From the NCBI GenBank assembly GCA_036362985.1, contig JAYGXS010000001.1, positions 15,566,305 to 15,630,304 of the forward strand: a stretch of DNA of 64,000 nt, given 5' to 3'. Below the pieces are notes generated by a model. That model searched no databases. It was not told where the DNA came from and saw only the letters and a program-made list of their open reading frames with translations. Shown here piece after piece: positions 34,845 through 46,744 of this stretch. The first letter of the stretch is position 1; every line of letters begins with the position of its first letter. The position numbers and the translations under genes are program-made. Source of the stretch: Ligula intestinalis (lineage: Eukaryota > Platyhelminthes > Cestoda > Diphyllobothriidea > Diphyllobothriidae).

Positions 34845-36520
34845 ATACAGTTTTTTAAGCAATTTTTCAGTGTTTATAAAACCAGCTGCAGTAAAATCCT
34901 ATAGGCTGAGTTTTTCAAGACCTTTTACATTTAAATCATATTTCCATCACAATATGAGAACAAAAATTTCAGCTCATCGTAGGTTATCTGCCCCAGACGC
35001 AAGCGGTGCCTGAGCAAACCTAGTTGTCAAAGCCTTAACGTTAACATGCAGCCCATTTTCAAGGCTAAGCAACTTGATTTATCTGCATTAAAAAACTCTT
35101 ATGACTTAATGATGAAGTTTGGATCTGTTTTGTCAATACCAGGGAACCTCTTTGAAGGAAAGTTATCTGATTACCTTCCCAAGACTGTAAAAAGCTAGAC
35201 TATCTCGTCAATCTAATAAGCACGGAAAATTTTGATGCACAAAAAAGAAACTTTAACTTTATACTTAAAAACGCCTCCATACTTGGTCGCCCTTTTAATA
35301 TTGCAAGAGATTTTCTATGCTCGGGTGGGTTCAACTACAAAATTGCGGCAGCAAAGTGCCTCCAATCGCGTAGAAAGAATCCACCCATCCTATAAAAAAC
35401 GGCTTTCATCGATTGAGGTGGGCTCAATTTTTGCTCATCAGGGTCGCACTTCTCGATATTTGGAAATGACCAAAAGATCCTCTGCCGAGATCTCACAGCA
35501 ATGATGCAAAGAAATGTGGCTGTCCAGTCAAATAGACCAATGACTTCTCCGCCTACTGCTCATAAGTCTGGTCGTAGTCCCGATAGGTTCAAAGCACACG
35601 CTAATCCTCCATCCCGGATATCTGGTAATACACCCACTAACGTCCCGTTAACGTCAGTAAACCTACTATCCCTGCCTCCCGAATGTATAGTCAGAGGCCC
35701 ATAAACAAAAGTGCGCCAGTTAGCCTATCCCTCTCGATGTCGGGACCTACATGCCCCGCCGCTCCACCATCTACTGCGATTACGATATTGTCTCAATACC
35801 TTCTCTGTCCAACGATGTATAATTTCCGTTGCCTTTAACTTTGCAACAAGCTCATCAATAATGTCGCCAACACCGTTGAAATTCGTTTAGACCGAGCGCT
35901 TCCCCACCACAACCTAGCTCCTCCCTTGACCATGCGAGTCATATTATTCCCCCGTATAATACTTTATCGAACACGTCGGGCCTGAACCACGAAAAATCTA
36001 ATTTGTACAGCAGTTACCCAAACTGGTATAGTTTTAAACATAATCACAGTTGCCGTACCGGAGACTCACTGATATAGACCACTAGTCCCTACGCAAATGG
36101 TCCCAACACTAATTTTATGTCACCGTTTCCCCCTATCACTTCCTTTACCCACCCGCATCAACCCAAACCCACAAACTTTTACATGCCTTCTAGCCTCCCC
36201 CATTCCTCCCAACTGGCCCAGAAGCTTATTTTGCTTTATCCTCTCCTCATTTTCCCTTGCCAGAAAGTGAGGTCCCTAGACATCTCAGACCTAATCAGCC
36301 ATCCGGTAGTGGCTACACATATGCAAATAGCTCCATACATGTCATAACTTATTCTTCCAAATAATAACGGCCTACAATTTATGTACTCACATCCAAATTC
36401 ATTTTTATGAATAACGATAGCCATAGTCCCGCCATTAAAACACACTAGACGTCATAGTGCTTAATACCAGGTCGGTAATAAATAAAATGGCTCAAGGTCG
36501 AGCGCTGGTTTCGAAAGTTC
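34845..36520 (+). mobile_element. Family-F non-LTR fragment F2 (ORF1 region, plus strand)
   Basis: This fragment begins with the same 5' UTR and ORF1 start as F0 (ATGAGAACAAAAATTTCAGC, LDLSALKNSYDLMMKF, GSVLSIPGNLFEGKLSD). ORF1 continues in broken frames with GRTSRYLEMTKRSSAEISQQ and VQSNRPMTS, as in F1, and a Pro/Tyr/His-rich tail near 36120-36340. The first bases of ORF2 follow (MNNDSHSPAI near 36407) before the match ends near 36500. Confidence 0.75.
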
Positions 36521-36529
36521 AGCCAAGTC

Positions 36530-38398
36530 ATCCGTCTTATATAAATCGATGTATCTAAGAGAAGATACGACTATTAGTCTTTCGTTTTCTTAAATAAATT
36601 ATCCGTAAGTACCAGTCCTTACGCTTGAAAAATTTGCTTTCATTCATTTTGCTGGTTTGGTCTCTGCTTGTTTACCCAGCATTCTGTTAACCATCCGTGT
36701 TGCTTTCAGCAACTTATATAAGCTTAAACAGTTACTTTATTCTGAATTCCTGACTGTTTTCGTGATAAATCTACTTGATGCTTCGAAAAGTATGAAGGCG
36801 ACACTTTCATTCAGTAGGAAGCCTCAGAATTCCAGACACAAGTGGCGTCTGCGAAAGGCAAACATCATTACCGATATCAGTCTTTAGCCTGATATCAGTA
36901 TTCAGCCTGATCTGATCGCCGAGCAAATAGATTTGTCTGCAATGAAAAATTGCAGCGAGTTTATGTTGAAATTTGGGTCAGTTGTCTCAATCCTTGGTAC
37001 CCTATTTGATGGGAATGTCTCTGCAGTTTCCTCTCTGGAATGCAAACGTCTAGATACTCTCCTTAATTTAGTCGCTAGTGATACACAGGATAGACAAAAA
37101 AGGACGTACAATTTTATTCTGAAAAACGTTCCGAAATCAATTTTGCCAATGGACGTTGCAATGCATGCATCCTCTACTCCTGTGGATTTAGCTATTAAAT
37201 AGCAGAGGCTATTAGACTGTCATCTCGCAGCAAAACCCATCCAATTTAGTCAAGCTTTTTTCACCCATTGAAATAGACGCCATTTTAGACAGCAAGAGCT
37301 TGTTTCCAAATATCGGTGGAACATTAGTTTTTCATCTCTAATGATCTCACTCCAATAAAGCGAAGAATAGCGTCAACTTTTCCTAATAAATTGTTAATTA
37401 ACCACAACCGGCTCAAGTTCCTGGTCGTAGCCCAAGGAAGCCTAGCGACCCATGTACTCTTATTCCTGGCAAACCTAGCTTACTGCTCCCCACTACAGCA
37501 ACTGTCTCATCCCCCTCAGCTCATCAGAAACCCCCGTTTACTTCCAACTTAGATGCTTCCAAGTTGCCAAAGCTAGTAATTCTGGTAGCCCTCCTAGAAA
37601 TTCCGAAATACCCTCTCCGTCAGGTAGACCAACAGCTTCGATACTCGATCAGAGTCCTCCCAAACCTTCTATTAAATCACCCAATTCAGGTCATTGAAAG
37701 GGTGGGATCCAGAACTCAACCGCGAGCATGCAGCCTTTCCAAACACAAATTTAGCCTATACGATAGGAAGATAACAAACATATAGGTATCCCTACTTATC
37801 AAAATTATCCTACTGGGCCAGAGTTTCCACCGCTTAATCGTCATAGTTTCCTAACATTGCCCACTAACCTCTATTTCCCGTCTTGGTTTTCCCAATTTCC
37901 CGGTAACTATCAGCAAGCTCACGACGGCACTATCCCCTATGGCCCATCGCTCTCACAAAGCTATCTACCTGCAGCTTCTAGCTATCCCCCCAGCCTTCTA
38001 ATGCCACTTGTCCTGATCCAGTTGGTGGCTATTCTCCAAACTTCCAATTCAAATACCCACCTCCTAATTTTTATTACTAAATAAAGAAAACCCTAGTTCG
38101 ATTGCTCAAGCTACACTTGATATCATCTTGTTTAATGCAAAATCTGTTTTAAATAAGATGGCTCAACTTAAAGCTATTGCGTTCGAGCTGAAGCCAGATG
38201 TTATATGCATCACAGAGTCGTGGACCCATCCACTAATTTCTGATGCTTTACTCATGAGAGACGAGAATGATTTCTACCGTCAAGACCGCCCTAGTTAGCG
38301 TGGTGGCGGTTGTCTTCTCTATATAAAAGATATTTTAAGCATTTCCCGTTTGACCTAGATGCTGAGTCATTCTTGGGCAATTACTGCTTTGCATCCAT
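36530..38398 (+). mobile_element. Family-B element, 5' UTR, ORF1 and start of ORF2 (B3, first segment)
   Basis: The segment holds a 5' UTR with CCGTAAGTACCAGTCCTTACG, then ORF1 from MKATLSFSRKPQNSRHKWRL (36792) through EQIDLSAMKNCSEFMLKFGS, VSILGTLFDG and TYNFILKNVPKSI. The Ser/Pro-rich region is broken. The C-terminal HDGTIPYGPSLSQSYLPAA is followed by the endonuclease start (KAIAFELKPDVICITESWTH near 38175). The match stops at 38398 inside the endonuclease, where gypsy G2 begins. ORF1 is interrupted by several stops. Confidence 0.75.
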
Positions 38399-39487
38399 GC
38401 CGAAAGGCATGCGAAGGAATTCAAAAAGGCCGAATGGGGTCATGACGGCGGTTTTAGGGATATCCTCCTCCACGACCGGTATTTAGTGATATGCTCGCAC
38501 GAGGTCAATCTTGGAAAAATCGGCTTTCCAGCCATGAATATGGGGAATCGGGTACCGGTCCGGGACTGTAGCTCGATTGAGAGCGTGATAATCACCGCAT
38601 GGACACCAATTATCGGATGTCTTTTTGGGAACCATGTGCAGGGGTGAAGCCCATGGACTGGACGAAGGAGGGATAATCCCCAAATTCAACATGCGCTCGA
38701 ATTCATTCTTCGCGATTTTCAGCTTCTCAGGATTAGGCCTACGTGGATGAGCATGGACCGGTCTGCCGGTGGTAGTGATATGGTGGCGGACGGCGTGTTG
38801 AACCTGTTCCGTGAACTGACAGGGCTTAAAAAGGGAAGGATAATCCCTCAGGATGTCGCAAAATGGTGGGCTTGGCACAGCCAAGTGGATTCCAGCGGAA
38901 GGCTCACGCGAAACTCTCCCGACAGTAAACAGCTGAGTGGTAGGATCTAGCAACTTCTGATGTTTAAGGTCAACTGTGAGGCCGAAGTGTGACAGGAAAT
39001 CCGCTCCAATGATCGTCGACTGGACGTCGGCCTGGATGAAGACCCATTGGAAGTGGCGACGCAGCCCGAGGTCTAACGTCAGATACCGTTGACCGAACGT
39101 GGCGACAGAAGTGTTGTTCGCAGCCTGCAGTGTAAACTGCGATGGCTGGAGATGATGACGACGACGGGGTGGTAAAACGCTAACCTCTGCGCCTGTATCG
39201 ATCAAGAAACGGAACCCTGTGGACTTGTCGGTCCCTTAAAACAGGCGACTGTGTCGCGAGTGGCCAGCACCAGTCGTCGCCATTACTGGCTGGCGGCGCC
39301 GTTTCCCGAACGTGAACGTCTAGCATAAGAACAAGGCGGGACGCATTTAATAGCATCCGGGCAGAATGTTCGGTGGTACCAGCAGACCTTGTCGTTTGCA
39401 CGCTCTTTTGAGTTAGAACGATTGCGGCTTGCAGAGGGACGACCGGTTTGAAGCCGGTTGAGTGTGGAACACATCGTGCTCATTTAA
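38399..39487 (-). mobile_element. Ty3/gypsy polyprotein fragment G2 (Gag finger, protease, RT start)
   Basis: On the minus strand the right part (39483-39283) encodes the end of Gag with the Cys-rich CWYHRTFCPDAIKCVPPC, a pattern known from flatworm and arthropod gypsy elements. A frame change leads to the aspartic protease ([14 protein letters not shown] near 39205, then [14 protein letters not shown]). The RT start follows: [43 protein letters not shown] and [11 protein letters not shown]. The fragment ends at the FGLFEFLRMPFG-type motif near 38400, before the YVDD box. With G1 it could make one split element, but the RT core to integrase start is absent. Confidence 0.85.
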
Positions 39488-41377
39488 GAGCACAATAACC
39501 TGGCAGTATGTTGATTGTCCTGCTCCAGTTGACGGCTATTCTCCAAACTTCCAACCCAATTACTCACCGCCAAATTTTTATTCATTCATAAAGATATCCC
39601 TAGTTCAATGACACGATCTACATTAGATATCATCTTGCTTAATAGAAGATCTTTTATACATAAGATGACTTAACTGAAAGCCATTGCGTTTGAGCTGAAG
39701 CAAGATTTTATATGCGTTACCGAGTCGTGGACCCATCCACTAATGTCTGATGCTTTACTCATAAGAGACAAGTATGATTTCTACCATCAAGACCGCCCTT
39801 GTAAGCGTGGTGGCAGTTAACTTCCCTATATTAAAGCTATTTTAAGCATTTCCCGTTCGACCTAGATGCTGAGACATTCTCGGGCTATTACTGATTTGCA
39901 TCCTTATCCTGTCTCCCCGTCAAAAGGCGATTATCGGATGCATTTAAAGTCCCCCTAACTCATCATCGGAAGATGATGAAAAGCTTTTGCGAAATATTTA
40001 GGCTGATTTCAGAGTCCGCATTTGATGCTCAAGTTATCACTGCGGATTTCAACTTTCCCGAAATTGATTGGTCACTGAACTGTTGTCAATCAACCTAAGA
40101 ATTGCAAAGATTTTCAAATAAGCGTCCAAAATTCGTCTTTCACGTGAAAAACAGAGGTAATCTTGGGCAATCAGCAAGTTAAACTCTGCAAAATCTATTG
40201 CCCAACTGTTCCACCGTCGGTCCTCCGCTAAACGACGTCACGAAATCCCCCTTTACTAAATGAAAATAAAACCTTTGCGCAAGATATGTCTGACAAGGTT
40301 GAACTGTTCAATGCATTCTTTGCAAAGCACCTTAAGACGAAATCTGAACCGGTCCCGTCGTTTCAGCCATGCCCAGTCAATACTATCAGTACCATAGATT
40401 TCTCCATCGAAGTAATTCGTAAGCGCATTATTCGTCTAAAAAACTCGCATTACTCGGAAACTGACGGCCTCCGATTGCTTAGTCATCTATCCTCAGTTTA
40501 TCTTCCAAGCAGTTTTTTTCCTGACTCATGGAAGACATCTATTATTATTCCAGTCCTCAAGTCAGGATCTCGTTCGGACGTAAATAACTACCGAGGTGTT
40601 CATAAAACCCCGGCCCTAGCCAAACTTCTGGAAAAGATCATTTTTAATCAAATTCTCGATTTTGTGTAGAAAATAAATTATCAAACGCCTAACAGCATGG
40701 ATTTCTACCTGGAAGATCATGTGAATCCTGCCACTTGGCATTCCTTAACCTGGTTACTTCACTTCCTAATGAACAGCAATCAGTCATCGTGATTTACTTT
40801 GACCTAAGTAAAGCTTTCGACAAGGTGCCGCATAGGCGCCTTTTAATGAAACTGGGAGCCCTTGGCACTAGGCCTCCTCTCCTCGATTTCATTGCCTCCT
40901 ACCTGTCTAACCGCAGCCAGAAGGTCTAAGTAGGCCATAGCTACTCGATGCCTAAGCCTTTCGCGGGTGGCTTTTTTCAAGGCATGGCTTTAGGTACCCT
41001 CCTCTTCATTCCTTACATACATGATATGTCCACAGTGCTAAATAATTTAGAAAATTTCATTTATGCTGATGATATTAAGTGTATTTACTCACTTTCTAAG
41101 GACACGGCCAGAAGTTGCGTTGATCAAGTTAACGCAGACTTGCGTACCCTCTCAAGTTGGAGCGCCACTTGGCAGATGGAATTTTCTCCATCCGAATGTA
41201 GTTTCATGTGTTTTGGTCCCGCAGGGCTTCCTGGACCCATTATCTTCCAAAATAGTCCACTGTTAGAACGATCTACGATAAAGGATTTGGGTCTTACTTA
41301 CACAAATAAGCTTGCATTATCGCCTCATGCAGATTGAATTTATGCCAAGGCCGCACTGATATGTGGGCTTATATCGC
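39488..41377 (+). mobile_element. Family-B element B3, second segment (ORF1 end to RT)
   Basis: This starts in the ORF1 C-terminus (CPAPVDGYSPNFQPNYSPPN), which is upstream of the point already reached at 38398. Endonuclease codons with stops follow, then a deletion of about 0.5 kb near 40095 that joins the DIDW-type region to LRIAKIFK. The RT runs from VELFNAFFAKHLKT through SFFPDSWKTSIIIPVLKSGS, FDLSKAFDKVPHRRLL and YADDIKCIYS (intact YADD) to PHAD. It is interrupted at 41377 by A3 and resumes at 45890. Confidence 0.8.
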
Positions 41378-44300
41378 CTATCATCTGCCAAGCAAAGTAA
41401 ACCAGCGGACGTCTCGCTAGACCGCAACAAAACTCAAATAAATCCGCTGTCTACGCCATCGTTAATTGGCTCAGGCAGCCTTAGCAATGATCTGGATGTG
41501 CGTCCTAGCGTCACATGGCAGCTCGATGCTGCACTAGAAAGCGATGATACAGAGGTCGATAAGATCAGTAAGCCAAAAAAGCATAGGGCTAGATAGGCTC
41601 TAATGTCTAAACGGGTCAGGGGTGTGCAGTCAGCTAACCCAAAAACCGGCACATCAGGACGCATCGAACATAAAGTACCAGATACAGATGTCCGCTTGGT
41701 CGTAACTCATGAGCTCGCAGCAAATGCACCAGTGAGTCACAAGCAGAATATAGTTGTAAAAGTGGCTTCAGAGATAGCGTCAATAATTACACAAAAACGA
41801 GTTGGCACTGATATGGACTTGGATTTGGACACGCCTGACGACACACCTAAAACCTGCATTTCAGATCATGTGTCAAGCCCACGGGCTACACCATCGTCCC
41901 TCGGCTTAAGCAACACTAGCAATTATGGAGATTTGCATCCTAGCACAACATCGTTGCTCGACTCTGCACAAGAAAGCGTTAATCAAGAGGTTGACAAGCT
42001 CATAACTCAAAAGAGGCATAAGCCTACGAAGGCCAAATGGTTAACGGGTTTGCACTCAGCTAACCCAATAGCCAATACATCAGAACCGAGTGTACCGGAT
42101 ACAAGTGCTCCCTCGGCCGAAACACGTGAGCTCGCAACATATGCCCCATTGAGTCGCAAGCAGAAAATAGTTGTAAAGGGGGCCCAGAGTCAGGGTCATC
42201 AATTGCACAAGAATGAATTGACCATGACGTGGATCTTATGAGAGTTTACGCCACACCGTTGCTAAAACCAGGCGAGTCTTTCGGCATTCTTAAGACATTT
42301 CGAATAAGGAAGGCTCCAAAAGCTCCAGAATCAATTTCTCCGCCACGACCTCTTAAAGTTATTTTAGAAACTGAAGCACAGGCGAAACTATTGCTAGAGC
42401 GCCAACCATTCTTACGGAGTCTGCATTAGCAAGTTTTTTCAGCCGGATTACGAGTTGAAAGAGTGGAGAAAGATGAGACAGCTAGTAATAGAGCTGGAGA
42501 AACGGAGAACCAATGACGAGACAAATCTCAAAATAAGAGAGGGACAAACAGTTCAAGTCAAAAGGACATCTCGGGTCGAAGCCGGTAACATTGACGGCCT
42601 AGCTGTCCCGCCACCGAAACCTAAGACATGCCCTCTTAAATTGGTCGGTTGAAATGCGAGATCACTGATTAATTAGATACCTATGCTTGAGACACTGGCT
42701 TTCGTCAACCGCCCAGACACTCTTATGGTAACTGAGACATGGGCATCAGCCTATGTAGCTGACTCTGAACTCTCTGTTCTAGGCTATGCATGTGTTCGGA
42801 ACGATCGAAACAATGGCCGTGGCGGAGGAAGCTGCATCTTTATTTAGCAGCCACTTGCATTTCTCGCGTTGGACTATCCACAATTCACGGTGGTGGAGGA
42901 GAGCTGCTGGCTAAGAGTTGTTCTAAAAATAAATACTCCTTATTTGTTGGCTGTGTTTATCGCCCACCTAATGCCACTGCAGACTACGATCTTTGTCTCT
43001 CGCAGGCATTTCATGCCGCAGCTGACTTTAATCTTAAGTATTGCTTGATTGCAGGTGATTTTAACCTTCCTGACGTGCAATGGTTTTCACCATCCGGTCC
43101 TTCAAAGTTTGAGAACTTACTTGTGGCAGTAGATATCGGCATGTGGGATCAGGTTGTCGATTTTCCCACTCGAAGAGCAATCAGACTCGACCTAATTTTT
43201 TTGTAGGGGATGCGAACCACTTTCAGTGTCATCCTTAGACGCACTTGGGAGTTCACACCATCTCACAGTTGTTACTGAACTAGAACTGGAGGCGAATTAA
43301 ACATTTTCCCAAAAGTTTAGTTTTTATCATGACTTCCGATCAGCAAACATGGCGGACCTTCTGGCACATCTAAATGCTCTCGACTGGTCTGAATTTTTCC
43401 AATGTTTGGATGTAAATGTTTGTACCGATGCACTGTACAAAGTGTTGGATCCACTCATCTTCCACTTTGTCTCCCGTAAGAAAGTAATACATGCCAAGGA
43501 TGAAGTGTTCCTTCCTTTGTCTTTCCGTCGTAGGCTGCGTTAACTCTCTCGTCGTTTGAGTCGGCAGAACGACACTTCCGTTCTACCCTTGATCACACTG
43601 ATCTTTGAGCAGGCTAAGAAGCTCTCCGAAGAAAAGCAGATAGCCGATGGGGCCCACTTTGCTGAAAATCCTTTCTTAAATGTTGCAAAACTCTTTTCGC
43701 TTACAGTAAAAGCGCAGAGGAAAACGCAACACCCCATACTTCAAGACGCCTTCGGAAACCCCATAGCTGACGCTAAGTTGACTGCCGATATTTTCACTGT
43801 GTATCTATCCAAAACGTTTAGTGAAAGCTCGTTGGCTGCACCTCCGGCTATCCGGACTTGGAAGGGTGACGTCCTCGAAACCATAAGTTTAACCCTCTGG
43901 GACGTGACTGATGCCATTCGTCGGTATCGTCAATCTTATAGTCCAGGACCAGTTAGCCTTCTAAAAGCTGAAGCGAATGATATAATTTCGTCTTTTCTTT
44001 GAAAGATATTTAATCTTGCTCTTGAGAGCGAAACCTTTACTTTGCTGTGGAAGGAATCGCACATAATGCCTATTTGCAAGCATGACCGATCTACGTCATA
44101 TGACAATTTAAGGACATTAAATACACTTACTGCAGCCTTGAAGATCTTGGAGACCTTGATCAAAGAAAAGATGATGCGTCACTTGACAGAGAACAACCTG
44201 CTCAATACAGCTCAACATGGCTTTCTCGAGAAACGATCTTGTGACACCTGCCAGCTCTCTTTCTCTGATTATGTGCTGCAATCTAGAGACAGCGGTTTTG

Positions 44301-45889
44301 CCATTTATAACGTATATTTTGATTTTACTAAGGCCTTTGATCGGGTCGATCATAACCTCCTCCTTCTGAAACTAGCCTCCTTTGGCATAGGTAGCAAGCC
44401 TCTGAACTTCGTATCTTCCTATTGGGATGCTTGCAGACAACGAGTAAAAATTTCCAATGTTATCTCCAACCCCACGCATGTGAGGAGTGGAGTTATACAG
44501 GGGAGTGTACTGGGTCCGCTCCTATTCTTTGTCAACGACTTTTCAGATTGTTTTCAGTATGGTAAATCCTTCATGTACGCTGATGATTTAAAAGTCGCTT
44601 ATCGATATTAACTGGCAGATCGCTACATCGTGCTCGAGCTGATAAAAATGGATCTTCAGGCCTTCGCCCAGTGGTGTTGCACATGGCGCCTCACCATTTC
44701 ATGGCACAAATGTTCTGTTATGGTTGTTGGCGACGATCATCAACCGGAATTAAACATTGATGGCCACGAACTAAATGTCCCATGAGTTATCAAGGATTTG
44801 GACAAACCCTACTCTAATAGTCCCTATTTTGTCAGAGCACTGTGTTCTGATAGTCTCGAAAGTACGCCGAACCACCGGATTTATCCTTAGAAATTTTAAG
44901 ACTATAAAGGTTAGAACTAGCCTTTATAATATGTACGTTAGACCTTGTCTTGAATACTGCTCGCCCCTATTCAGTCTTCTGCGCACTAGTGAACGGCAGA
45001 AAATAGAATCGGTGCAGCACTTCTTCACTAGAAGAGTTTTCACTACAGAACACCATAATTTAGCCTACCAAAAATGGTGCGAACTTATAAAGCTGGATCC
45101 CCTGTGGCTTCGTGCATTACAGAAGGGTCTTTTTACTGTTTAAAATTTTGAATGGCCAAACATTTAATCCTCTTTCTACAATAAGGCAGCTCGTGCGATC
45201 TCGGTGCGTCAGTCATCGAGACGCATTTTTATCTCTTCCTATGGCACGCACAGTAAAAGTGCCGGCAATTCTTTTCAGTTAGCGCCATATCAATCTGGAA
45301 TAAGCTGCCCAAAATTATTAAAAACTAGCAAAGCTTCCCTATTTTTAAGGGAGCTTTAACTAGTTTTCTACATTCAAGACAACTTTCACGAATTTCGGAT
45401 GCTGACTCAGTTGAATCTGCTTTCACTCTGATAGCGCTCGTGGACTTTGAACCCCGCCAGGCTTCATGCTGAAGATAATGCTGCTGAAGCAGCAGCCCGC
45501 AGTCTGCTAACCCTTCAGATGATAGGGCGCAACTTTTGCCGACAACCATTGAAGGAAGACTGAGAATACGGTGTTCTTATGCCAACCCTCTCCGTCCCGA
45601 ACTATGTCCTTAAACGATATTTAACATTTCGGCTGCTGATGTGTCAACTCAGCTTACAACTGTACATATATTCCATTTGTCTCATACCTTTGAAGTCAGG
45701 TTTTTTTCCCTTCAAACAAAATCGCTATCCTGCCCGTACTTGACAGAACACAAAACCTGAAACAAAACCAATACTGGCTGCATCATAGGGAGTTTGTTTT
45801 AGGTTTTTCCGGTCTTCGAGGTTTCGGAAGGCGCCCAAGAGGTGTATAACCAACACTTTACAATTGCCTGTAAACTGGCATAATAAACA
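41378..45889 (+). mobile_element. Family-A non-LTR retrotransposon A3, inserted in B3
   Basis: A3 starts within ORF1 (SSAKQSKPADVSLDRNKTQI at about 41380), so it is 5'-truncated relative to A1. ORF1 keeps the internal duplication. ORF2 has many more stops and frame changes than in A1, yet TETWAS, GDFNLPDVQW, FDFTKAFDRVDH and YADDLK are recognisable. The TAA six codons after YADD is present (44609-44611). The 3' end at about 45889 has the TTGCCTGTAAACTGGCA hairpin but no ATTAT array. B3 RT sequence is uninterrupted when the flanks are joined. Confidence 0.85.
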
Positions 45890-46744
45890 CATAATCTTTT
45901 TTCTTCCAGATATGAAGTTAAAACTAAAGCGCATGTTTGTTCTCCCTTTACTAGAATACTGCTGCCGATTTTTGGTCCTATGACCCAGAATGACCTTAGT
46001 AAGATAGAAAAGATTCAGCGAGTTTTCACTCGTAAAATATTTTCTGTTTCTGGGTTTGGTATGTGTTATGCAGATAAATGTCATTTAGCGAACATTAAAT
46101 TTCTTTGGGTAAGAAGACTCGAAGCTGGTATATGCTTTCTGTTTGGCGTAAACAATAGTCCTACTCACCCACAAATTAACGCTAACCTTCCGGTAGACCG
46201 ACCTTACGCCACTCGTAACTCCTCCATGATAATTTTACCACCGCGTAGCTCCACATCTTACCGCCCTCGCTTTTTACCCTCCAAATACTCTTTTATTTGG
46301 AACAACCTTCCACTCGATATTAGGCTGTCTTCTACACCATCGATTTTTAAAGGCAAATTACATAAGGATTAACATTTAGAGGAAATAAAGTCGTTACTGT
46401 CTATTTCCTTTCCAAACACGCAAGTTGTAGATTTCGAAAAGGGTCCTCCTGGCATTTGAAGCAGCGTCAAGCGTCGGATTCAAGGGGTACGAACTCTTCT
46501 CCATGTTTGCAAATTTCTTTTTGGTTATCAAGGTCGCTATGAATGGTTATCGCCAACTTTCCGATGGGCTATGTAGTCAGAGTCAAACATCACTTTCAAG
46601 GGCTGCGAGCTCTTTCCCGTTTTTTCAATCTTCGCTGTGGTCTTCGAGGTCGCTATAAATGGTTATCGCCAACTTTTCGATTGGTCCTGGAGTCAGGTGG
46701 GTCGCATCTCGGTGATGTTGCCTTGACTTCTACTGTCTTCTCAT
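45890..46744 (+). mobile_element. Family-B element B3, third segment (RT C-terminus and 3' UTR)
   Basis: The plus strand encodes MKLKLKRMFVLPLLEYCCR, then ARKIFSVSGFGMCYADK-like sequence, RPYATRNSSMIILPPRSST and FIWNNLPLDIRLSS, ending FEKGPPGI near 46458. The B 3' UTR then runs to TCTTCTCATG (46744), where B2 begins. The UTR resumes at 50304. Confidence 0.8.

Noticed and set aside
32783..39487. One intact gypsy provirus split as G1 and G2
   Set aside because: The RT core, RNase H and integrase start are missing from both pieces and no LTR pair is visible, so they are treated as separate fragments.
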